DNA from: Micromonospora antibiotica
GTDB lineage: Bacteria; Actinomycetota; Actinomycetes; Mycobacteriales; Micromonosporaceae
Reading direction: 5' to 3'
Assembly (NCBI RefSeq): GCF_017599305.1
Contig: NZ_JAGFWR010000021.1
Coordinates: 1-64,000 of the forward strand
DNA length: 64,000 bases
The notes under the pieces were generated by a model. It worked only from the letters and a program-made list of their open reading frames with translations. It was not told the origin of the DNA and ran no database searches. A program made the position numbers and the translations under genes. Below, piece by piece: positions 26,876-35,418 of the stretch (its first letter is position 1; each line of letters starts with the position of its first letter).

Positions 26876-27505
26876 ATGCCGCGGTACGCCCGAGCGGAGC
26901 GCGAGGCGCTCGCCGACCTGATGCTGGAAGTGGGCCCGGACGCCCCGACGATCAACGAGGGGTGGACCGCCCGGGACCTCGCCGCCCACCTGGTGGTGCG
27001 GGAGCGCCGCCCCGACGCCGCCGGTGGCATCCTGCTGCCACCTCTGCACGGGTACGCCGAGCGGGTGCGGCTGCGCACGGCCGCCCGGCCCTGGCCGGAG
27101 CTGGTCGACCAGGTGCGCCGGCCGCCGGTGTGGAGCCCGGTCAGCAACCCGCTCACCGACGAGTTGGCCAACACGATGGAGTTCTTCATCCACCACGAGG
27201 ACGTCCGGCGGGCACGGTCGGGGTGGCACCCCCGGGACCTCCCGGCGGGGCTGGCCGCCCGGTTGTGGAAGCCGGTCGCTCTGCTCACCCGGACCCGGGC
27301 CCGCCGGTTCCCGGCCAGTCTGCTGGTGCAGGCGCCCGGGCACGGCGAGGTGGCCACCGGCCGGGGTGGTGACCGGGTACGCCTGGTCGGCTCCCCCGGT
27401 GAGCTGGTGCTGTTCCTCTCGGGCCGGCAACGGGTGGCCCGGGTCCAGCTCGACGGCCCGCCCGCGTTGACCGAGCGGCTGCGTACCGCCCAGCTGGGGA
27501 TGTAG
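26876..27505 (+). CDS. TIGR03085 family protein (DinB/mycothiol-type maleylpyruvate isomerase fold)
   Basis: A 209-aa protein of an actinobacterial family related to DinB and mycothiol-dependent enzymes. Metal-binding positions are suggested by AAHLVVRE near residue 40 and EFFIHHEDVRRA near residue 105. These proteins form a four-helix bundle with a divalent metal and often act with mycothiol; the reaction here is unknown. ATG start follows a -10 box by 6 nt, implying a leaderless transcript. Confidence 0.8.
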   Translation: MPRYARAEREALADLMLEVGPDAPTINEGWTARDLAAHLVVRERRPDAAGGILLPPLHGYAERVRLRTAARPWPELVDQVRRPPVWSPVSNPLTDELANTMEFFIHHEDVRRARSGWHPRDLPAGLAARLWKPVALLTRTRARRFPASLLVQAPGHGEVATGRGGDRVRLVGSPGELVLFLSGRQRVARVQLDGPPALTERLRTAQLGM

Positions 27506-27718
27506 GCGCCCCGGCCCGCACCCGCGTGCCGTCCGGGCACCGGACCGCGCGGTCGGCGAGCACCCGCGCGCCAGCAGGTCACCCGTTGTGCCGTTCCCGT
27601 CACCGCTTGTCGGGGCGGTCGATTCGACCGCCCCGACCGTCACCGGCAATGATCTGTGTCGATTCCCCAGGCGTACTCTCCGGCAACGCCACCGGTGGGG
27701 TGGCCGACTGGGGAAACC

Positions 27719-28756
27719 ATGCGAAGCTTCGACGTCTCGGCGCTGCTCGAACCACCCTTCGTCAGCCGACGGCACCCCGCCACCGACGCGGTGGCGGCGG
27801 CGAGCCTGGAGTGGGCCCACCGGCAGGGCCTGGTCGGGGCGGGTCGTTCGGCGGGCCGGCTGCACCGGGCCGGGGCCGCCGAGCTGGCCGGCCGCGCCTG
27901 CCCGCAGGCGTCGGTGGCGCACCTGCGGCTGCTCACCGACCTGTTCTCCTGGCTGTTCGTGATGGACGACGTCTGCGACGACGACGGGCTGGGCAGCACG
28001 CCGGCCACCCTCGCGCCGACCGTCGCCGCACTGCTGGACGTCCTCGACCGGCACGGGGCCCCGACCAGCCGGGGCACACCCACCGGCCGGTACGCACCCA
28101 CCGGCCAGGGCACACCGACCGGCCAGGGCACACCGACCGGCCAGGACGCACCGACCGGCCGGGGCGCTCCGGGTGGGGCGCTCGGTGCCGCCCTGGCCGA
28201 CCTGTGCCGCCGGGTTCGCGACCAGCGCCGCCCCGCGCTGCTGCTGCGGCTGGTCGGCCAGTTGCGGGCGTACCTGCTCGCGCTGCTGTGGGAGGCGGCG
28301 AACCGGGAGCACCGGCGGGTGCCGGGGGTGGCGGAGTACCGCCAGATGCGCCGGCACACCGGTGCCGTACGCCCCAGCCTGGCCCTCACCGATCTGGCGT
28401 ACGGTCGACCGCCCGGTGCCCGGAGACGGGTCGATCCCGCGTTGGTCGCGTTGGACGACCTCGCCGTCGACCTGGTCTGCTGGTGCAACGACCTGTTCTC
28501 CTACCGCAAGGAGCAGGGTCCGGTGGCCGACCCGCACAACCTGGTGACCGTCCTCGCCGCGCAGACCGGGCGGGGTGAGGCGGACGCCTTCCGCCTGGCC
28601 GCCGGGTGGTTCAACGACGGGCTGGCCGGCTACCTGGTCCGCGAGGCGGCGTTGGTCGCGCACGGCGGACCGGCGTTGACGCCCTACCTGGCGGCCCGCC
28701 GCTCGTGGCTGCGCGCCACCTACGACTGGTCGGCACGGGCGGACCGGTACGCCTGA
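27719..28756 (+). CDS. class I terpene synthase
   Basis: A 345-aa sesquiterpene- or diterpene-cyclase-like protein. The aspartate-rich motif is VMDDVCDDD (Asp83, Asp84, Asp87) and the second metal motif is NDLFSYRKE (Asn257, Asp258, Ser261, Lys264, Glu265), both complete, so it should ionise an isoprenyl diphosphate with Mg2+. The start is the ATG with GGGGAAA 2-5 nt before it; an upstream in-frame GTG (27656) lacks support. Oddity: six hexapeptide units of the xxPTGx type are inserted at residues 113-148. No prenyltransferase is adjacent; the product is not predictable. Confidence 0.88.
   Translation: MRSFDVSALLEPPFVSRRHPATDAVAAASLEWAHRQGLVGAGRSAGRLHRAGAAELAGRACPQASVAHLRLLTDLFSWLFVMDDVCDDDGLGSTPATLAPTVAALLDVLDRHGAPTSRGTPTGRYAPTGQGTPTGQGTPTGQDAPTGRGAPGGALGAALADLCRRVRDQRRPALLLRLVGQLRAYLLALLWEAANREHRRVPGVAEYRQMRRHTGAVRPSLALTDLAYGRPPGARRRVDPALVALDDLAVDLVCWCNDLFSYRKEQGPVADPHNLVTVLAAQTGRGEADAFRLAAGWFNDGLAGYLVREAALVAHGGPALTPYLAARRSWLRATYDWSARADRYA
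28055..28162 (+). repeat. six 18-bp tandem repeats inside the terpene synthase gene
   Basis: Units begin at 28055 and every 18 bp after; two units (GGCACACCGACCGGCCAG) are identical. They encode GAPTSR, GTPTGR, YAPTGQ, GTPTGQ, GTPTGQ and DAPTGR in frame, forming a flexible linker after the first metal motif helix region. Confidence 0.9.
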
Positions 28757-28886
28757 CCCGGCCGCCGCACCCGCGGGGCCCGCGGGAGCGGTCACCGGCC
28801 ACCCCTGCAGGGATTCAGCCGCCTCACAGGTACGGGGGCTAGCCGATGCCCCGGCGCAGGCAATACCCTTCGGTAACCGCAGCGCG

Positions 28887-28904
28887 ACGTGACCCCCGTC
28901 ACGT
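28887..28904 (+). promoter_or_regulatory. palindrome upstream of the acyl-CoA ligase gene
   Basis: ACGTGAC-CCCC-GTCACGT is a perfect 7-bp inverted repeat with a 4-bp centre, 27 nt before the ligase ATG. Position and symmetry suit a TetR-type repressor site; no matching regulator is adjacent. Confidence 0.45.
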
Positions 28905-28931
28905 CACCCACCCCTGAAGGCGGCTTCCACG

Positions 28932-30758
28932 ATGGCTCTCGATATCCCGTACCGCTCCATTCCCGACATGTTCCGTAAGCGGGTGGCCGCGACCCCCGAC
29001 CAGCACGCCTTCGCCCATCCGGCACCCGACGACTCCGGCCCGGTCTGGTTGACCTGGGCCCAGGTGGGCCGGCGGGCCGACGCGGTCGCTGCGGGCCTGC
29101 ACGGGCTCGGGGTCGGGCTGGAGGATCCGGTGGCGATCCTGGCGAACACCCGACTGGAGTGGATCATCGCCGATTTCGGCATCATGTGCGCGGGCGGGGC
29201 GACCACCACCGTCTACCCCACCACCGAGCCGCAGGACGCGGCGTACATCATCGCCGACTCCGGTTCCCGGGTGCTGTTCGCGGAGAACCCGGCCCAGGCG
29301 GCGAAGGTCGCGGGCACGCAACTGCCCGCGCTGACCCACGTGGTGCTCTTCGACGGCACCCCCGACCCGGCCGCCGCCGTGCCCCAGTTGACCCTGGCCG
29401 AGCTGGAGGAGCAGGGCGCGCAGGCGCTCGCCGCCGACCCGGGCCTGGTCGACCGGCTGATCGCCCCGGTCGGCCCCGATCACCTGGCGACGCTGATCTA
29501 CACCTCGGGCACCACCGGCCGGCCCAAGGGCGTCGAGCTGCTGCACGGCGGCTGGTGCTGGGAGGGGGTGGTGCAGGCCGAGACGGGTCTGCTGCGCGAC
29601 GACGACGTGCAGTACCTCTGGCTGCCGCTGTCGCACTCGTTCGGCAAGACGCTGCTCTGCGGCTCGACACACGTCGGACTGCCGACCTACGTCGACGGGC
29701 GGGTGGACAAGCTGGTCGAGTTGCTGTCGGTGATCCGGCCGACGCTGATGTGCGGGGCGCCCCGGGTCTACGAGAAGGTCTACAACAAGGCGGTCACCAC
29801 CGCGCAGGACGCCGGCGGCGCGAAGGCGAAGATCTTCGCCTGGGCCGTCGCGGTCGGCAAGGAGAAGATCGCCCTGGAGCAGGCCGGCCGACCGGTGCCG
29901 GGTGGCCTGAAGCTCAGGTACGCGGTGGCCGAGAAGCTGGTGTTCAGTAAGCTCCAGGCCCGGCTCGGCGGCCGGATCCGGGTGCTCGTCTCCGGGGCGG
30001 CCCCGCTGAGCGCGGAGATCGCCACCTTCTTCGCCGCGGCGAACCTGCCCATCTCCGAGGGGTACGGCCTGACCGAGACCAGCGCCGGCAACTTCGTCAA
30101 CCCGCCCGACGGGTTGCGGATCGGCACGGTCGGCCGGGCGATGGGCGACCTGGAGTGCCGGATCGACACCGACGGGGAGATCCTGGTCCGGGGCCGGCCG
30201 GTGATGCGCGGCTACCACAACCTGCCCGAGGAGACGGCCGCCGCGTTCACCGAGGACGGCTTCTTCCGTACCGGCGACATCGGCAGCCTCGACGACGACG
30301 GTTACCTGCGCATCACCGACCGCAAGAAGGACCTGGTCAAGACCTCCGGCGGCAAGTACGTCGCGCCGTCGCACATTGAGGGCATGTTCAAGGCGATCTG
30401 CCCGTACACCTCGCAGGCGATCGTGATCGGTCAGGCCCGCAACTACTGCACCATGCTGGTCAGCCTGGACCCGGATGCGATCCGGGGTTGGGCGGCGGGC
30501 GGCCCGCTCGACGGGCGCGACTACGCCGAGATCGTCGCCTCGCCCGAGGCCCGGGCCATGGTCGAGGAGCACGTCGCCCAGCTCAACACCAAGCTCAACC
30601 GCTGGGAGACGATCAAGAAGGTGACCGTCCTGCCCCGCGACCTGACCATCGAGGACGGTGAGATGACCCCGTCGTTGAAGATCAAACGACGCGGGGTGGA
30701 GAGCAACTTCGCCGCCGAGATCGACCGGATGTACGCGGGCAGCCTGGCCGAGATCTGA
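28932..30758 (+). CDS. long-chain fatty-acid--CoA ligase (AMP-binding)
   Basis: A 608-aa adenylate-forming enzyme activating a carboxylic acid as acyl-AMP and then acyl-CoA; FadD15-like. The P-loop LIYTSGTTGRPKG is about residues 187-199, the A5 motif GYGLTETSAG about 378-387. The hinge and A8 region FRTGDIGSLDDDGYLRITDRKKDLVKTSGGK is shortened here to its core motifs TGDIG and DRKKDLVK. Chain length of substrate cannot be read. Stand-alone gene between the terpene synthase and LtrA, with a palindrome in its leader. Confidence 0.92.
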   Translation: MALDIPYRSIPDMFRKRVAATPDQHAFAHPAPDDSGPVWLTWAQVGRRADAVAAGLHGLGVGLEDPVAILANTRLEWIIADFGIMCAGGATTTVYPTTEPQDAAYIIADSGSRVLFAENPAQAAKVAGTQLPALTHVVLFDGTPDPAAAVPQLTLAELEEQGAQALAADPGLVDRLIAPVGPDHLATLIYTSGTTGRPKGVELLHGGWCWEGVVQAETGLLRDDDVQYLWLPLSHSFGKTLLCGSTHVGLPTYVDGRVDKLVELLSVIRPTLMCGAPRVYEKVYNKAVTTAQDAGGAKAKIFAWAVAVGKEKIALEQAGRPVPGGLKLRYAVAEKLVFSKLQARLGGRIRVLVSGAAPLSAEIATFFAAANLPISEGYGLTETSAGNFVNPPDGLRIGTVGRAMGDLECRIDTDGEILVRGRPVMRGYHNLPEETAAAFTEDGFFRTGDIGSLDDDGYLRITDRKKDLVKTSGGKYVAPSHIEGMFKAICPYTSQAIVIGQARNYCTMLVSLDPDAIRGWAAGGPLDGRDYAEIVASPEARAMVEEHVAQLNTKLNRWETIKKVTVLPRDLTIEDGEMTPSLKIKRRGVESNFAAEIDRMYAGSLAEI

Positions 30759-30816
30759 GCGGTCCGGGCCGGTCGACGTCCGTGTCCCCCCGTCCCGGGA
30801 CACGGCCGTCGACCGG

Positions 30817-32121
30817 TCACAGGTGCTCGCGACGCCACCGGCTCTGCTCGGCCTCGGCGGCTTCCTGTTCCGCCAGGGCCAACTGGCGTACCCGGTGCCG
30901 ACGCCGGCCCTGCCCCCGGGTCTCCACCACCACCAGGGCGACGCAGACCAGCGCCAGCAGGGCCAACGCGCCCACCTCGGACACCCGGGCCCCCACCGGG
31001 GCGAGCGCGGCCAGCGCCAGCACCGCCAGCACCGGCGGCCAGCGCAGCACCCGCAGCGCCCGCAGCCCGCAGGCGACGAGGCTGAGCAGGTAGAGACTCA
31101 CCCCGCCGTAGAGCACCAGCACCCAGTAACCACCCAGCGGCACCCCCCAGTCCGGGTTGTCCGGGTCGGCCACCTCGGTCAGCAGGTCCTTGAGCCCGAG
31201 GGCGAAGAAGATGACCCCGGCGACGATCGGCAGGTGCAGGTAGGTGTAGGCGTCCCGGGCCAACCGGGCCCGGTGTGCCGGGTCCCGGCTGCGGTGCAGG
31301 GCCTGTTCCAGGGCGAGCGCCAGGGTGTCGAAGTAGGCCCACCAGAGCACCGACGCCACGGCGATGCCGAGCACCGCGGCGATCACCACCGGCCAGGTCA
31401 GCGGCAGGCCGGTGACGAACTTCGGGCCGACCCCCAGCGCGATGATCGACTCGCCGAGCGCGATCAGCACCATCAGGGCGTGCCGTTCCGCCCAGTGCCC
31501 GGCGGAGACCACCACCCAGTACGTCCCGCCCAGCCGCACCCCGGCCGCGTACTCCAGCAGCAGCGCGGCCGTCCACAGGGTGAGTTGCAGGGCGGTGGCG
31601 GCCCCGTCCCCGGAGATCCGGTTCGGCAGCAGCGCGGAGGCGACCAGCAGGGCCGCGGCGACCACCGGCAGCACCGCGAGCCGCCGCCACTGCCGCCACC
31701 GGGCCGCCTCGCCCCGGGCGAGCAGCCCGAAGACGGCCAACTGGCAGGCCCGGACCAGGAGGTAGCAGCCGACGAAGACCAACGGGCCGTTCAGCCCACC
31801 GGGCCGGTCGTTGAACGCCCCCGGCATGCTCAACGCCAGCAGGAAGGTGGCGGCGATGGTGACGAAGCCGACCACCGGCAACAGCCCCTGGTCGGCGCGG
31901 ACCACGTTGCCGACGCCCGCGAACCCGGTCCAGCACCACCAGAGCAGCCCCAGCACCAGCAGGCAGCGCAGCAGGTTGGTGCCGGTGGGCTGCTGGGAGG
32001 TCAGCGCGGTGACGTTGAAGAAGGCGAAGACGAAGACCAGGTCGTAGAAGAGTTCCAGCCGGGTGGTCCGGGAGCCGGGCGCACCGAGCCGGACCCCGCG
32101 CGACCACTGCGGGCTGCCCAC
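30817..32121 (-). CDS. low temperature requirement protein A (LtrA)-like membrane protein
   Basis: A 434-aa polytopic protein with about 12 hydrophobic segments. The family signatures TTRLELFYDLVFVFAF (residues 19-34) and HWAERHALMVLIALGESII are present. LtrA was named from cold growth of Listeria; its molecular activity is not established. The GTG start has GGGAG about 8 nt upstream. Convergent with the acyl-CoA ligase and followed upstream by the MocR gene. Confidence 0.88.
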   Translation of the reverse strand: MGSPQWSRGVRLGAPGSRTTRLELFYDLVFVFAFFNVTALTSQQPTGTNLLRCLLVLGLLWWCWTGFAGVGNVVRADQGLLPVVGFVTIAATFLLALSMPGAFNDRPGGLNGPLVFVGCYLLVRACQLAVFGLLARGEAARWRQWRRLAVLPVVAAALLVASALLPNRISGDGAATALQLTLWTAALLLEYAAGVRLGGTYWVVVSAGHWAERHALMVLIALGESIIALGVGPKFVTGLPLTWPVVIAAVLGIAVASVLWWAYFDTLALALEQALHRSRDPAHRARLARDAYTYLHLPIVAGVIFFALGLKDLLTEVADPDNPDWGVPLGGYWVLVLYGGVSLYLLSLVACGLRALRVLRWPPVLAVLALAALAPVGARVSEVGALALLALVCVALVVVETRGQGRRRHRVRQLALAEQEAAEAEQSRWRREHL

Positions 32122-32202
32122 CCCGGCAGTCTCCCAGCCGACGCCCGCCGATCAGGCCGGTTCGTCCCGACCGGGACCACCGTCGGTCCCCGGGGCGGGC
32201 CG

Positions 32203-33660
32203 TCAGGCGATCACTGCCGGTTCCCGCCAGCGCGCCCGGCCGGCACCCCGGTCGAGGTCGTAGCGGATCGCGGCCAGCCGCCCGACCGCCTCCACCAGGT
32301 CGGCGGCGGGCAGGGTGAAGGGCAGTCGCAGGAAGCGCTCCAGGGTGCCGTCCAGGCCGAACCGGGGACCGGGGGCCAGCCGTACGCCGACCTCCTCGGC
32401 TGCCCGGGCCAGGGCGCTGGAGATCGGGCCGTCCAGCTCCACCCAGAGCGTGACGCCCCCCCGGGGCACCCCGACCCGCCAGTCCGGCAGCCGCTCGGCC
32501 AGCACGTCGAGCAGGGCGTCCCGCTGGGTGACGAGCTGCGCACGGCGGGCCGCGACGATCGCCGGTGCCTGGGCGAGCAGGTGCACCGCCACCAACTGGT
32601 CGAGCACCGGGCTGGCCATGTCCACCCCGACCCGGGCGGCGGCCAGCCGCTGCACCTGCGGCGCGGAGGCGCGTACCCAGCCGATCCGCAGACCGCCCCA
32701 GTAGGGCTTGCTCATCCCCCCGATGGAGATCACCCGGGAGTGCCGGTCGAAGACGGCGACCGGCGGGGGCAGCGGTGTGCCGTCCAACGGCAGGTCCACG
32801 AAGGACTCGTCGACGACCAGGTCGGTGCCGGCGGCGTGGGCGGTGGCGACCAGCCGCTCCCGCAGCTCGGCGGGCATCAGGTGGCCGGTGGGGTTCTGGA
32901 ACTCGGGGATCAGGTAGGCCAGTTTGGGCCGGGTCTGCCGGACGCTGCCCAGCAGCAGGTCGGCGTCCCAGCCGGCGTCGACGGCGAGGCCGTGGGTGCT
33001 GATCCGGGCCCGCCGGGCCGCCAACGCGGCGAGCGCGTTCGGGTAGGTGGGCGATTCGACCAGCACGTTCCCGCCGGGCGCGAGGGCCAGCCGCAGCACC
33101 AGGTCCAGCGCGTGCTGGGTGCCGCTGGTCACCATGATCTGCTCGGCGCTGGTCGGCAACCCCCGCTCGGTGTACGCCCGGGCGACCGCCTCGCGCAGCT
33201 CGATGATGCCGGTCGGGTGGTAGCCCGCGCCGGACAGGTAACGCGGCAGGTCCTCCAGGGCGGCTCGGGCGGCCGGCACCAGCTCGGGTGGGGCGGCCAA
33301 CGCGGCCACCCCGAGATCGATCATGTCGCGGTCGTCCAGCGGGGTCCACAGGCCGGTGCTGGCGACCCGGTGGGTGCCGGGCAGCATGGTCCAGCTCCCC
33401 GCGCCGCGCCGGCTGGCCAGGTGGCCGGTCTCCCGCAACTGCCGGTACGCGGCGGTGACCGTGGTACGGCTGATCCGCAGCGCCTCGGCCAGCTCCCGCT
33501 CGGCCGGCAGGCGTACCCCCAGGGGGAGCCGGCCGTCGGCGAGCAGGCCCCGGACGGCGGCGGCGAGCGCGGCGTAGTCGGGGCTGCGGCGACGGCCCGG
33601 CAGCGCGTGCCACTGTCCGAGCAACCGGGCCAATTGGACCCCTCGCACCTGGCTGGTCAC
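32203..33660 (-). CDS. MocR-type regulator (GntR HTH + aminotransferase domain), YczR-like
   Basis: 485 aa: GntR winged helix at residues 28-95 (PLGVRLPAERELAEALRISRTTV) and a fold-type I aminotransferase domain with PLP lysine Lys318 in SIGGMSKPYWGG. MocR proteins bind PLP and regulate a nearby gene; the divergently transcribed YczE-like membrane protein identifies the YczR subgroup. The start is the GTG with GAAGGGG 5 nt upstream. ATTGG direct repeats in the shared intergenic region are the likely operator. Confidence 0.9.
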   Translation of the reverse strand: MTSQVRGVQLARLLGQWHALPGRRRSPDYAALAAAVRGLLADGRLPLGVRLPAERELAEALRISRTTVTAAYRQLRETGHLASRRGAGSWTMLPGTHRVASTGLWTPLDDRDMIDLGVAALAAPPELVPAARAALEDLPRYLSGAGYHPTGIIELREAVARAYTERGLPTSAEQIMVTSGTQHALDLVLRLALAPGGNVLVESPTYPNALAALAARRARISTHGLAVDAGWDADLLLGSVRQTRPKLAYLIPEFQNPTGHLMPAELRERLVATAHAAGTDLVVDESFVDLPLDGTPLPPPVAVFDRHSRVISIGGMSKPYWGGLRIGWVRASAPQVQRLAAARVGVDMASPVLDQLVAVHLLAQAPAIVAARRAQLVTQRDALLDVLAERLPDWRVGVPRGGVTLWVELDGPISSALARAAEEVGVRLAPGPRFGLDGTLERFLRLPFTLPAADLVEAVGRLAAIRYDLDRGAGRARWREPAVIA

Positions 33661-33711
33661 GGCCACCCCTTCGGAATTGGCTCTTCTGTGGGTGATATTG
33701 GACTCTAGAGT
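33633..33711. promoter_or_regulatory. probable MocR/YczR operator and yczE promoter
   Basis: ATTGG occurs at 33633, 33676 and 33697. The last two, followed by CTCTT and ACTCT, are spaced 21 bp, two helical turns, as direct repeats expected for MocR dimers. ACTCTAGAGT at 33702-33711 is a perfect palindrome containing a TAGAGT -10 that ends 7 nt before the yczE ATG, implying a leaderless transcript. Confidence 0.55.
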
Positions 33712-33718
33712 GGCATGC

Positions 33719-34702
33719 ATGGCTCTGATTGGCAATCTCCGGCACCGCCCCGCCCGGCGGCTCACCCAGCTCTATGCCGGGCTGGTCCTCTACGGGGTCA
33801 GCATGGCCATGATGATCCGCTCCGGGCTCGGGCTGGACCCGTGGGACGTCTTCCACCAGGGGCTGGCCCGGCAGACCGGCCTGTCGTTCGGCACCGTGAC
33901 CATCGCCGTCGGCGCGGTGGTGCTGCTGCTCTGGATCCCGCTGCGGCAACGGCCGGGCCTCGGCACGATCAGCAACGTACTGGTGATCGGACTGGTGGTG
34001 GACGCCACGGTGGCCCTGCTGCCGGCCGGGTGGCCGCTGCCCGCCCGGATCGGCCTGCTGCTCGGCGGCATCGTCGCCAACGGCGCCGCCACCGGCCTCT
34101 ACCTCGGCGCCCGGCTCGGCCCCGGCCCCCGCGACGGCCTGATGACCGGGTACGTCGCCCGCCGGCCGGGCCGCTCCGTCCGGCTGGTCCGCACCGTCAT
34201 CGAGATCACCGTGCTGGCCCTGGGCTGGCTGCTCGGCGGCACCGTCGGCGTCGGCACCGTCGCGTACGCGCTGGGCATCGGCCCGTTGGCCCAGTTCTTC
34301 ATCCCCCGCTTCGCCGTCCCCGCCGAACCGGTCCACCCGGAACCGGTCCACCCGGAACCGGACCCCGGGCCGCAGATCCCCGGGCCGCAGATCCCCAGGC
34401 CGCAGCTCTCCGGACGGCAGGTCTCCGGACGGCAGGTCTCCGGGCCGCCGCCTGCGGTGCCCGGCCGCCGGGCTCATCCGGAGCCGGCCCTCGGGCCACC
34501 CGTGTCGGCTTCCCCGCCGCCCCCGAGCCTGGCCCCCGGGTCACCGGCCACCGGGTCACCGGTGTCCGCCGTTCCGGCGTCCCCGGGAGTCCACCCGGAG
34601 GCACCGGTTTCCGGCCCCGGACAACGGTTCCCGGCGAAACCGCCTGCCGAGGGTCCGGGGGTGACCACGCTGAGCTGCGCTGACAGAACAGGGGGGAAGT
34701 AG
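33719..34702 (+). CDS. YczE-like membrane protein with long Pro-rich tail
   Basis: 327 aa. Residues 1-205 hold five or six transmembrane helices of the YczE/YitT-like family (LYAGLVLYGVSMAMMI, DPWDVFHQGL, LLLGGIVANGAATGLYLG). Residues 205-327 are a hydrophilic tail rich in Pro, Gly and Ser, with short repeats VHPEP, GPQIP and SGRQV. The membrane part probably transports or senses a metabolite linked to vitamin B6, judging from its MocR partner; this is inference. ATG 33719 is chosen from the -10 spacing. The tail may be a recent 3' extension. Confidence 0.82.
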   Translation: MALIGNLRHRPARRLTQLYAGLVLYGVSMAMMIRSGLGLDPWDVFHQGLARQTGLSFGTVTIAVGAVVLLLWIPLRQRPGLGTISNVLVIGLVVDATVALLPAGWPLPARIGLLLGGIVANGAATGLYLGARLGPGPRDGLMTGYVARRPGRSVRLVRTVIEITVLALGWLLGGTVGVGTVAYALGIGPLAQFFIPRFAVPAEPVHPEPVHPEPDPGPQIPGPQIPRPQLSGRQVSGRQVSGPPPAVPGRRAHPEPALGPPVSASPPPPSLAPGSPATGSPVSAVPASPGVHPEAPVSGPGQRFPAKPPAEGPGVTTLSCADRTGGK

Positions 34703-34725
34703 GTGTTTCCTCAGCGGACACCTAC
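34699..34725. terminator. inverted repeat at the end of the yczE-like gene
   Basis: GTAGGTGT (34699-34706) and ACACCTAC (34718-34725) are exact complements with an 11-nt loop. The repeat overlaps the yczE stop codon and lies just before the next start, so it may terminate yczE or serve as an operator for the following gene. Confidence 0.45.
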
Positions 34726-34740
34726 AGGCATCATTCGTGC

Positions 34741-35199
34741 ATGGGGGAGAATGCGTGGCGCTGGACGGACGCCTGGATCTTCGTGTCACTGGTGATCGCC
34801 AGCGGCGCCGGACGGCACCGCCGCGCGGCGGATTCGCGCCGCCCGGAAGGGGTCCGGCTCACTGACGTGCTGTCCACCGCCGACCACCTCAACCAGGCGA
34901 TACCCGAACGACACGACGTGGAGACAGCGGTCCAGCGGCTGGTCGGCGCGGGGCTGGTCACCGTCTCCGACGGCTGGTTCCGGATCACCCCCGACGGCGA
35001 GCAACTCTGGCGTACCCGGCCCCGGGCCGGAGTGGGCGGCACCGTCGACAGCATGCAGGGGGTGCTCACCCGGCGACACGCCCCGGGCAGCGCGCAGTGG
35101 CACCTGCCCGAGGAGGACCACGCCGCCGCCGTGCAGGAGTACGTGGTCCGCTCGATCCCGGCCCCCCGCCGCTCCCCGGAGGGCCAGACCGGCCGCTGA
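34741..35199 (+). CDS. winged-helix-like hypothetical protein
   Basis: 152 aa. The N-terminus reads GENAWRWTDAWIFVSLVIA. Residues 35-95 look like a winged helix (VRLTDVLSTADHLNQAIPERHDVETAVQ..., then LVTVSDGWFRITPDGEQLW), and the C-terminus contains the run WHLPEEDHAAAVQEYV. Similar small proteins of unknown role are common in actinobacteria. A CATCAT box ends 6 nt before the ATG, so the transcript may be leaderless. Confidence 0.7.
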   Translation: MGENAWRWTDAWIFVSLVIASGAGRHRRAADSRRPEGVRLTDVLSTADHLNQAIPERHDVETAVQRLVGAGLVTVSDGWFRITPDGEQLWRTRPRAGVGGTVDSMQGVLTRRHAPGSAQWHLPEEDHAAAVQEYVVRSIPAPRRSPEGQTGR

Positions 35200-35264
35200 G
35201 CCACCCGACCCGCAGGGAGCAGCCGCGCCGACCGGTGCGCGGGGCGACCCGGCGACGGTGCGCT

Positions 35265-35418
35265 CAGCGGACAGGGTGCCCGGCGACGGTGCGCTCAGCG
35301 CTCGGGGTCGGCGGCGACGGTGCGCTCAGCGGACAAAGTGCCCCGGCGCTGCGTTCAGCGGACGGGGTACCCGGCGGACAGGGTGGCCGGCGCGCTGCGT
35401 TCAGCGGACGGGGTGCCC
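35265..35418 (-). repeat. tandem copies of the hisF stop-codon region
   Basis: The last codons and stop of hisF (GGGCACCCCGTCCGCTGA) recur in degenerate form downstream. TCAGCG starts at 35265, 35295, 35326, 35355 and 35401 on the plus strand (spacing 30, 31, 29 and 46). Most units also share GCGACGGTGCGC or GCGCTGCGT before the TCA. No other gene is present. Confidence 0.7.

Noticed and set aside
28055..28162. Possible CRISPR or minisatellite outside genes
   Set aside because: The 18-bp units keep the reading frame of the terpene synthase, so this is an intragenic repeat.
30823..33708. 961-codon plus-strand frame opposite LtrA and MocR
   Set aside because: Antisense shadow; no domain or plausible start site.
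30521..34477. 1318-codon minus-strand frame spanning the acyl-CoA ligase, LtrA and MocR genes
   Set aside because: Out-of-frame or antisense reading through three well-supported genes; the product is low-complexity Arg/Ala/Gly.
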